Assembly: GCF_023896955.1 (NCBI RefSeq)
Contig: NZ_JAMHIW010000009.1
Location: 62,001 to 126,000 of the forward strand
Direction of reading: 5' to 3'
DNA length: 64,000 nucleotides
Source of the DNA: Micromonospora sp. RHAY321
GTDB lineage: Bacteria > Actinomycetota > Actinomycetes > Mycobacteriales > Micromonosporaceae
Both the position numbers and the translations under genes were made by a program. The first letter of the stretch is position 1, and every line of letters starts with the position of its first letter. Below the pieces are notes generated by a model. The model worked only from the letters and a program-made list of their open reading frames with translations, did not search any database and was not told the DNA's origin. Of the stretch, positions 57,652 to 64,000 are shown piece after piece.

Positions 57652-59575
57652 TCAGCCCTCCCGGCGGGGCCCGGGATCCCGACGGTACGCGGGGCGAAGC
57701 TTCGCGCTGGCGAACGCCGCCTTCACGGCGGCGGAAAGCGCGGCGATGTCGTACGCGCCGTGGTGGCGCCGGCCGTTGATGAAGAAGGTCGGGGTGCCGG
57801 TGACGCCGCTGAGGTCGGCCGAGTCGACGTCCTCGGCGATTCGCTCGGCGCCCTCGCGCTCGGCGAGGCGCTCCCGGAACCGCGCCAGATCCAGGCCGAG
57901 CTGTTCGGCGTAGCGGAGCACATCGGCGGGACTGAGTGCGTCCTGGTGGTCGAGCAGCAGGTCGTGCATCTCCCAGAACGCGCCCTGCTCGCCCGCCGCC
58001 TCGGCGACCTCGGCGGCGAGTTGGGCGTGCGCGTGGACGTCGGTGAGAGGCAGGTGCCGCCACACGTACCGGATGTTGGCGAAGTCGGTCAGCAGCTCCC
58101 GGACCACCGGCTCGGCCTGCCCGCAGTAGGGGCACTCGAAGTCCCCGTACTCCACGACCGTCACCGGAGCTTCGGGCGGTCCGCGCATGTGGTCGCGCTC
58201 AGGATCGACCGGGACCATCAGGTCGATGATCCCTTCGGCGGCGCCCAGCAGCGCACGGGCACGCCGTGCCGCCGGGAGTCGGGCGGCGTAGCGGAACACC
58301 AGCCAGGTGATGACGGCCGAAGCAACCGTCGCGACGAGGATGCCGAGCTTCGTCTCCTCCAGGGCCGGGCCATGCAGCGCATGGGTGGCGATCAGGAGGG
58401 CGACGGTGAACCCGATGCCGGAGACCGTGCCCACCCCGGCGACGGCGACCCAGCCGACCGGTGGCCGGAGCCGGTTGTGGCTGAAGCGGGCCACCAGCCA
58501 CGAGGTGGCCACGATCCCGAGCGGCTTGCCGATGACGTATGCCACCACGACGCCCAGCGTGACCGGGGAGGTGACGGCCCTGGCCAGGAGTTCGCCGTCG
58601 ATCACGATTCCGACGTTCGCCAGCGCGAAGAGCGGCACGATCACATAGCTGGCCCACGGGTGGTAGAGGTTCTGCAACCGGTCGTTCGGCGAGAGCGTCG
58701 AGGCGAGCCCGACCCGGGCCGAACGGGCGAGCTGCGGGGTGGGCTGTTCCCGGAAGAGGCGGAACAGGTCGCTCGCCCGCTGCAGTTCGGTGCGGCCGGG
58801 GGCATAGGCGTAGGTGAGCAGCCCCATCACCAGACCCACCACGATCGGGTCGACACCGGACTTCGAAACGGCGAGCCAGGCCGCCACCCCCAGCAGCGCG
58901 TAGATCGGCCCGTACCGCACGCCCCCACGCCCTGACGAGCAGGACGACGGCGAAGATTCCCGTCGCGACGAGCAGCGCCGGCGGCGAGGGATGTTCCGGG
59001 TAGGCGATAGCCAGCACCGCGATCGCGACCAGGTCGTCGATGACGGAGACCGTGAGCAGGAAACCTCGCAACCGGTCCGAGAATCGTGGCCCGAAGACGG
59101 CCAGGGCGCCGAGCGCGAGTGCGGTGTCCGTGGCCATCACCGCGCCCCAGCCCGCGGCGGTGGTCTGCCCGGCGTTGAACGCGAGGTAGATCGCGATCGG
59201 CAGGAGGATGCCGCCGAGCCCGGCCAACGTCGGCAACGTCAGCCGACGTCGGTCCCGCAGCTCTCCGATGTCGAAGTCGCGGCGCAGCTCCAGCCCGGCG
59301 ACCAGGAAGAAGAACGTCATGAGGCCGCTGTTGACCCAGGTACGCAGGTCGTGTGACACGGGCCAGTCGCCGAGCTGAACGGTGAAGGAGGTGCTCCAGA
59401 GCGACTCGTAGGACAGAACGTGGAGGTTCGCCCAGACGAGCGCGACCACCGCGGCGACCAGCACCACCCGTGCGCTGCCGGTCTCGGTGTGCAGGAACGA
59501 GCGCCGCTGGGCGTTGAACCGGCCAACCCAGGTGGTCCGGCCGGACCACCCTCGGTGGGGGTTGTCACTCGTCAC
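57652..59575 (-). pseudogene. nhaA: NhaA Na+/H+ antiporter fused to a DsbA-like domain, frameshifted
   Basis: Two overlapping frames form one protein of about 640 aa. The N-terminal part runs from the GTG at 59575: LMTFFFLVAGLELRRDFDIG, ATDTALALGALAVFGPR, TVSVIDDLVAIAVLAIAY; these include the NhaA ion-binding Asp pair (IDD). Near 58922-58926 a run of five Gs (coding strand) shifts the frame. Removing one G joins VRAWG to VRYGPIYALLG. The second half continues with SGIGFTVALLIATHAL and then, from 58200 on, a thioredoxin-fold DsbA domain (EYGDFECPYCGQAEPVVREL, then GVTGTPTFFINGRRHHGAYD) with CPYC. NhaA-DsbA fusions are known in actinobacteria. It may be a real mutation or a base-calling error. 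Confidence 0.85.
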
Positions 59576-59675
59576 GTGGTCGATTCTTCTCGATCCGCTC
59601 GCGACCTGACTCAGAATTCACGAGATCGATCCCGCCGCAGAGGACGGCAGGGAGCCAGGGCCAACAGGGGGCACT

Positions 59676-59745
59676 TTCATCCAGAAATTTAAAAGTTCCG
59701 TTCGATAAATGTGAAGTGATAGCGTCTGCGATCAATCTTTTGCGT
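59676..59745 (+). promoter_or_regulatory. AT-rich promoter region of the PA14/DUF1080 gene
   Basis: AATTTAAAAGTTCCGTTCGA and following TAAATGTGAAGTGATAGCG stand out as AT-rich islands in a high-GC sequence, 80-150 bases before the start of the secreted protein. This is where a promoter and regulator site would lie; I cannot assign a clear -35/-10 pair. Confidence 0.45.
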
Positions 59746-59824
59746 TCCGAGACCGTTCTGGCCGGTCCAGAGGGGAGTCCGCGTCTCCCACCTCGGCCAG
59801 AACCCGCACCCATCGGGAGGAACC

Positions 59825-62800
59825 ATGACCGCACCGAATCGATGGCGCCGACGCCATCGCGTCGGTTTCGTGGCCGCAGGTGCCGCTCTGGCGACCCTGC
59901 TCGCCACGGTCCTCGTCAGTCCAGCCGGGGCCGCACCCGTCGCCGCCGATGTCCCGCCGCAGGAACCCGGCGTCACCCTGCGTTCGTACGACATGGGCGC
60001 CCCACTGTCGGCGCTGTGCACCCTCAAGCCGGCACAGACGCCGAACGTCGACAAGCTGATGCCGCAGGTCAACTGGACCACCACGGACGAGTTCGGCCTG
60101 TCCGACCGGTTCATCACCCACGTCACCGCCAACCTCGCCGTGCCCACCGACGGCGACTACACGTTCCGCCTCGTCAGCGACGACGGGTCCCGGCTCACGA
60201 TCGACGACCACCTCGTCGTCGACCATGACGGCCTGCACGGTGAGACCGCCAAGGAAGGGTCGGTCACCCTGACCGCCGGCCTACACCCGTTGTTCGTCGA
60301 GTTCTTCGACAACGGCGGCGGCCAGGTGCTGCGGCTCGAGTGGCGGCCGCCGGGCGCCGACAGCTTCGAACTCGTGCCGCCCTCCGCGCTGAGCACCGAT
60401 GCCGGCGTCGTACGCGTCACCGCCCCGGGCTGGAAGTACTGCGAGGGAGCAACCGACTCTGCCGGCGACGGCCTGCCGCTCGACCGGGTGCACCCCGGGT
60501 ACACCCTCACCGACCTGCGTCCCGAGGGGTTCCAACCGCAGGTCACGGGGATGGCCTTCAGGCCCGACGGCGCCCTGGTGATCACCACCTGGGGCGGCAC
60601 CGACAACGCGACCGGCGAGGTCTACGTGGTCGAGGGCGCCACCGGCCAGACCTCACCCGACCGGGTGACCTACCGCAAGTTCGCCGAAGGCCTGCGTGAG
60701 CCGCAGGGCGTGGCCGTGGTCGACGGCACCGTCTACGTCAGCCAGAAGCACGAGCTGACCGCGCTGCGCGACACCGACGGCGACGGCGACGCGGACGACC
60801 GCCGGACGGTGGCGACCTGGCCGTGGGGCCAGAACTTCCACGAGTTCGCGTTCGGTCTGCTCTACCGGGACGGATACTTCCACCTCAACCTCTCCGTGGC
60901 GATCGACCTGGGCGGGGCCACCACCGTGCCCCAGCCCGCGCCGAACCGCGGAACCTCGATCAAGGTGAACGCCAGGACCGGCGAGATCACCTACGTCGCC
61001 GGAGGACTGCGCACCCCCAACGGGATCGGGTGGGGCCCGGGCGGCGAGGTCCTCGTCACCGACAACCAGGGCGGTTGGCTGCCCGCGTCCAAGCTGGTCC
61101 AGATCCAGCAGGGGGCCTTCTACAACCACTACACGACGCCCGCTGGTCCGTTCGACGACAAGCCGGTCACGCGTCCCATCGTCTGGCTTCCGCAGAACGA
61201 GATCGGCAACTCGCCCTCCACTCCCGTGCTGCTGAAGCAGGGGCCGTACGCGGGGCAACTGGTGGTCGGTGACGTGACCTACGGCGGCCTGCAGCGCGTC
61301 TTCCTGGAGAAGATCGAGGGGCAGTACCAGGGTGCCGTGTTCCGGCACACGCAGGGCCTGGAGGCCGGTATCAACGAGGTCGCCCTCGGCCCCGACGGCG
61401 CGCTCTACGTGGGCGGTCTCGGCGCCGGCGGCAACTGGGGCCAGGAGGGCAAGCTCAGCTACGGCCTGCAGAAGCTCACGCCCAACGGCACCTCGGCGTT
61501 CGAGGTCAAGCGGATGCGTGCGTCGCATGTCGGGTTCGAGCTGGAGTACACCAAGCCCCTGTCGGCCGAGACCGCCGAGAAGCTCGCCGACGCGTACCAG
61601 GTGACGCAGTGGCGCTACGGTGCGACGAGCCAGTACGGCGGTCCCAAGCTCGACCTGGAGACGCTCGACGTGGCCAAGGCCGAACTGTCAGCGGACGGCC
61701 GTACCGTGAAGCTCAGGATCCCTGGCCTGAAGGAGAACCGCGTGGTGCACGTGCGCTCCCCGCGCCCGTTCAGCTCGGCCGGCGGCGAGGAGCTGTGGAA
61801 CACTGAGGCCTGGTACACGCTCAACGAGATCCCGGGACGCGTGGTGCAGCCGCAGACCTTCTTCGAGGCCGAGGAGGGCCGCACGGCCGGCGTCGGGATG
61901 GCCACCGACCACGCCGCGTACTCCGGCGCCGGATTCGCCGCCGGATTCGCCCAGGACGGCGCGTCGACCAGGATCTCCGTCGACGTCCGCGAGGCCGGGA
62001 CGTACGACCTGGCGATGCGCTACGGCAACGGCCCGAATCCCTACTCGGGCGAGAAGCAGCTGAGCCTGTACGTCAACGGTGAACGGGTCGAGCAGACCGT
62101 CTTCCCCTCCACGGTGACCTGGAAGGAGTGGGGCACCGTCACCACCACGGCGAAATTGAACAAGGGTCGCAATGTCGTCGAGTACCGCAAGGAGGCCGCG
62201 GACTCCGGGCACGTGAACCTGGACGTGCTCGCCGTCCGGCCGCATGGCAAGCGGATCACGCTGTTCAACGGTGACGGGCTCACCGAGTGGCAGCACAGCG
62301 ACGGGCGCGAGCCGGAGTGGGCGGTCGCCGACGGCGCCATGACTGTGCGCGGCGGGGACCTGCGCACGGTCCAGGCCTTCGGCGACTTCCGGCTGCACGT
62401 GGAGTTCAACCTGCCGTTGTACCCGCCGGACGTGACCGGCCAGGCGCGTGCCAACAGTGGGGTGTACCTGCAGGACCGCTACGAGATCCAGGTGCTGGAC
62501 TCCTTCGGCATCGACCCGCCGCAGACCAACGACGCCGCGGCCATCTACACCCAGAAGGCCCCGGACGTGAACGCGGCGTTGCCACCGCAGACCTGGCAGA
62601 CGTACGACATCACCTACCGGCAGGCCCGCTACGACGCGTCCGGGAACAAGGTCCAGAACCCCCGCGTCACCGTGGTGTGGAACGGCGTCACGGTGCACGA
62701 CGACGTCGAGATCCTCGGCCCGACCGGCGGTAGCCGGCCCGAGGGTCCGGCGACGGGTGCCATTCGACTGCAGGACCACGGCAATCCGGTCCAGTACCGC

Positions 62801-62830
62801 AACATCTGGATCGAGCCGCTGAACCAGTAG
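59825..62830 (+). CDS. Secreted PA14 / sorbosone-dehydrogenase-like propeller / DUF1080 multidomain protein
   Basis: The 1,001-aa protein has a signal peptide (VGFVAAGAALATLLATVLVS). Residues about 60-190 are a PA14 domain (TTTDEFGLSDRFITHVTANL, LVSDDGSRLTIDDHLVVDHD). Residues about 220-620 form a soluble-glucose-dehydrogenase-like propeller (EGFQPQVTGMAFRPDGALVI, GLREPQGVAVVDGTVYVSQK, GGLRTPNGIGWGPGGEVLVT). A CBM35-like sandwich follows (FFEAEEGRTAGVGMATDHAA). Residues about 810-1,001 are a DUF1080 (3-keto-glucoside hydrolase-like) domain (ITLFNGDGLTEWQHSDGREP, ANSGVYLQDRYEIQVLDSFG). Such proteins are linked to polysaccharide or 3-keto sugar breakdown. GGGAGGAACC lies before the ATG. Confidence 0.88.
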   Translation: MTAPNRWRRRHRVGFVAAGAALATLLATVLVSPAGAAPVAADVPPQEPGVTLRSYDMGAPLSALCTLKPAQTPNVDKLMPQVNWTTTDEFGLSDRFITHVTANLAVPTDGDYTFRLVSDDGSRLTIDDHLVVDHDGLHGETAKEGSVTLTAGLHPLFVEFFDNGGGQVLRLEWRPPGADSFELVPPSALSTDAGVVRVTAPGWKYCEGATDSAGDGLPLDRVHPGYTLTDLRPEGFQPQVTGMAFRPDGALVITTWGGTDNATGEVYVVEGATGQTSPDRVTYRKFAEGLREPQGVAVVDGTVYVSQKHELTALRDTDGDGDADDRRTVATWPWGQNFHEFAFGLLYRDGYFHLNLSVAIDLGGATTVPQPAPNRGTSIKVNARTGEITYVAGGLRTPNGIGWGPGGEVLVTDNQGGWLPASKLVQIQQGAFYNHYTTPAGPFDDKPVTRPIVWLPQNEIGNSPSTPVLLKQGPYAGQLVVGDVTYGGLQRVFLEKIEGQYQGAVFRHTQGLEAGINEVALGPDGALYVGGLGAGGNWGQEGKLSYGLQKLTPNGTSAFEVKRMRASHVGFELEYTKPLSAETAEKLADAYQVTQWRYGATSQYGGPKLDLETLDVAKAELSADGRTVKLRIPGLKENRVVHVRSPRPFSSAGGEELWNTEAWYTLNEIPGRVVQPQTFFEAEEGRTAGVGMATDHAAYSGAGFAAGFAQDGASTRISVDVREAGTYDLAMRYGNGPNPYSGEKQLSLYVNGERVEQTVFPSTVTWKEWGTVTTTAKLNKGRNVVEYRKEAADSGHVNLDVLAVRPHGKRITLFNGDGLTEWQHSDGREPEWAVADGAMTVRGGDLRTVQAFGDFRLHVEFNLPLYPPDVTGQARANSGVYLQDRYEIQVLDSFGIDPPQTNDAAAIYTQKAPDVNAALPPQTWQTYDITYRQARYDASGNKVQNPRVTVVWNGVTVHDDVEILGPTGGSRPEGPATGAIRLQDHGNPVQYRNIWIEPLNQ

Positions 62831-62855
62831 TCGCCCAGGTCGGGGCTTGCGCGAT

Positions 62856-62898
62856 CATCGCCTCGTCAGTGCGGTCGGACCGCACTGACGAGGCGATG
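62856..62898. terminator. Perfect 21-bp bidirectional terminator
   Basis: CATCGCCTCGTCAGTGCGGT plus C (62856-62876) and its exact complement (62878-62898) are separated by a single G. It lies between the convergent stops of the PA14/DUF1080 gene and the carboxypeptidase gene and can terminate both. Confidence 0.9.
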
Positions 62899-62914
62899 GT
62901 CAGTGGAGGGGGCG

Positions 62915-64000
62915 CTACTTCTCGACGATCGTGATGGTCGCCGTGCGGTAGTTGTTGCGCCGGTCGTTCTTCGTCGGGTCGTAGTTCTTCTCGATGTTGC
63001 CGGCGCTGTCGACGGAGAACCAGCGGAACGTCGTGGTCTCGGTCACGTGGAACACCTGCCCCGGCTCACGGAACTCGGTCGCCGCATAACGTGGCGACTC
63101 GAGCGTGGGCCGGCTGCCGTCCGTCGTGTAGTAGATGGTGGCCGGCTCGTTCGTCTCGAAGCGCACGTTGACGGGCCCGCGGTACTTCCCGTCGCCGGGG
63201 ATGAGCCGGGACGTCGGGTCCTTCTTGTCCCTGCCCCAGTCCGCCGCGACCCGGAACATCTCCATGATCCCGTTGGCGTACTCCATCGTCTCGGCGTGGC
63301 CGCTGACGAGTTCCGGATTTCCCGCCCATTCTGGCTGGAACGAACCGCCCTGCCAGTCGCCGGTGGCCGGGTTGTAGACGGAGCCGCCGACCTCCCAGCC
63401 GAAGGCGTAGATCCCGTAGGTGTGGTACAGGTCCTCGCGCACGTTGCCCGCGGAGGAGTAGAGGACGTCGGACGAGCCGCCGACGTTCTCCGGCGTGACG
63501 ACGGTTTCCCGGTGCGCCTTGACCTGCGACAGGATCCTGGCTGCGGACTGCCAGTAGAACGCCTCGTCACCCAGCGGCGGGCGCGGCGTGGTGATCCGCC
63601 CGTCCGCGATGTAGGCGCCGGGCTGCCAGAACAACTGACCGCCGTTGGAGTGCACCGACATCATGAACTTGATGTTCGGGTACTTCTCGACCAGCCAGAT
63701 GATGTTCTTCGACTCGGGCTCGGACAGCTCCTCCGGCCCCTGGTAGGTGCCACTGACGCAGTTGGTCGACCCACCCGCGTAGCCGTCGTGGCCCGACCCC
63801 ACCCGGTAGTTCCGGTTCAGGTCGACACCCCAGGAGTTCCGCTGCGCCGGATCGGCGGTCGCGTCCGGGCAGTGGTTCGTCATGTTCTTACGCTGCGAGG
63901 CGAAGTTGTAGAAGCTGTAGTTCGCCCCGTCGGGGTTGTTGGAGAGGATGAAGAAGACGTCCGTGTTGTCGACGATCGTCTTCGTCTCCCGGTCGGACCG
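62915..64000 (-). CDS. M14 zinc carboxypeptidase, C-terminal part (runs off the window)
   Basis: The frame is open to the window edge and 361 residues are visible; the first in-frame ATG at 63883 is internal. Motifs of M14 peptidases: FFILSNNPDGANYS, WGVDLNRNYRVGSGHDGYAG, GPEELSEPESKNIIWLVEKY, the zinc His in FMMSVHSNGGQLFWQPG and the catalytic Glu in YAFGWEVGGSVYNP. The zinc HxxE lies beyond the window. A C-terminal beta domain (YYTTDGSRPTLES) resembles a chitobiase/FN3-like sandwich. The enzyme is probably secreted and trims C-terminal residues from proteins. Confidence 0.9.
   Translation of the reverse strand, partial: RSDRETKTIVDNTDVFFILSNNPDGANYSFYNFASQRKNMTNHCPDATADPAQRNSWGVDLNRNYRVGSGHDGYAGGSTNCVSGTYQGPEELSEPESKNIIWLVEKYPNIKFMMSVHSNGGQLFWQPGAYIADGRITTPRPPLGDEAFYWQSAARILSQVKAHRETVVTPENVGGSSDVLYSSAGNVREDLYHTYGIYAFGWEVGGSVYNPATGDWQGGSFQPEWAGNPELVSGHAETMEYANGIMEMFRVAADWGRDKKDPTSRLIPGDGKYRGPVNVRFETNEPATIYYTTDGSRPTLESPRYAATEFREPGQVFHVTETTTFRWFSVDSAGNIEKNYDPTKNDRRNNYRTATITIVEK

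Noticed and set aside
58199..59575. Counting the two NhaA frames as two independent proteins
   Set aside because: The second frame begins inside the family without a ribosome site, and removal of one G merges both into the standard fusion.
1..64000. tRNA, rRNA or CRISPR loci
   Set aside because: No cloverleaf, rRNA core sequence or spaced direct repeats were recognised by eye; a covariance-model search would settle it.

Overview
The window is high-GC DNA from an actinomycete. I infer a filamentous soil genus, most likely a Micromonospora-type member of the Micromonosporaceae. The grounds are strong G/C bias at third codon positions, frequent GTG starts, GGAGG ribosome sites mixed with leaderless genes (TANNNT about 6-7 bases before the start codon), several secreted glycosidases carrying ricin-type CBM13 lectin domains, ECF sigma factors, and many TetR, ArsR and GlxA-type regulators. 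No rRNA, tRNA, CRISPR array or intact transposase was recognised.

Region 1 (1-11.3 kb) holds a partial RsbQ-like hydrolase, a GNAT/SnoaL-like fusion, an alcohol dehydrogenase divergent from an Lrp regulator, an MFS exporter, and then four large secreted proteins on the minus strand (DUF1906/golvesin-like, PhoX/DUF839 with a Tat signal, beta-propeller plus Ig-like, alpha/beta-hydrolase-like).

Region 2 (11.4-34.8 kb) is a mosaic of small stress and detoxification units. Each is an enzyme set next to a regulator whose operator can be read in the sequence: TetR/quinone reductase (20-bp perfect palindrome), ArsR/nitroreductase, CGNR regulator/epoxide-hydrolase-like/PPOX/DUF1348, GlxA regulator/DJ-1 operon, WrbA with an inverted repeat, and TetR/DUF308-like/flavin disulfide reductase with three operator copies. 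Degenerate genes lie among them: an aldo/keto reductase with its catalytic middle missing in frame, and an orphan GH97 N-terminal domain.

Region 3 (34.8-45.4 kb) is one minus-strand operon. A giant RHS/YD-repeat protein (about 2,870 aa) is followed by two small proteins of unknown family that appear to share a repeated beta module. This is the most original locus in the window.

Region 4 (45.4-54.6 kb) is a hemicellulose island: GH62 arabinofuranosidase, GH10 xylanase, GH27 alpha-galactosidase and GH43 enzyme, each with a ricin-type lectin domain. All four carry a shared LacI-type operator (TGTTATCGCT[C/G]AC[A/T], related to TGTTAGCGCTNACA). At three of them the operator sits at an identical distance from a TTGAC -35 element. 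Two of the lectin domains are almost identical in DNA although they occupy opposite ends of their proteins.

Region 5 (54.6-64 kb) has a double-VOC protein, an NTF2-like protein, a SigE-type ECF sigma factor with a membrane-anchored partner, an NhaA-DsbA fusion broken by one extra G in a run of five, a 1,001-aa secreted PA14/propeller/DUF1080 protein, a perfect 21-bp bidirectional terminator, and the 3' part of a secreted M14 carboxypeptidase.
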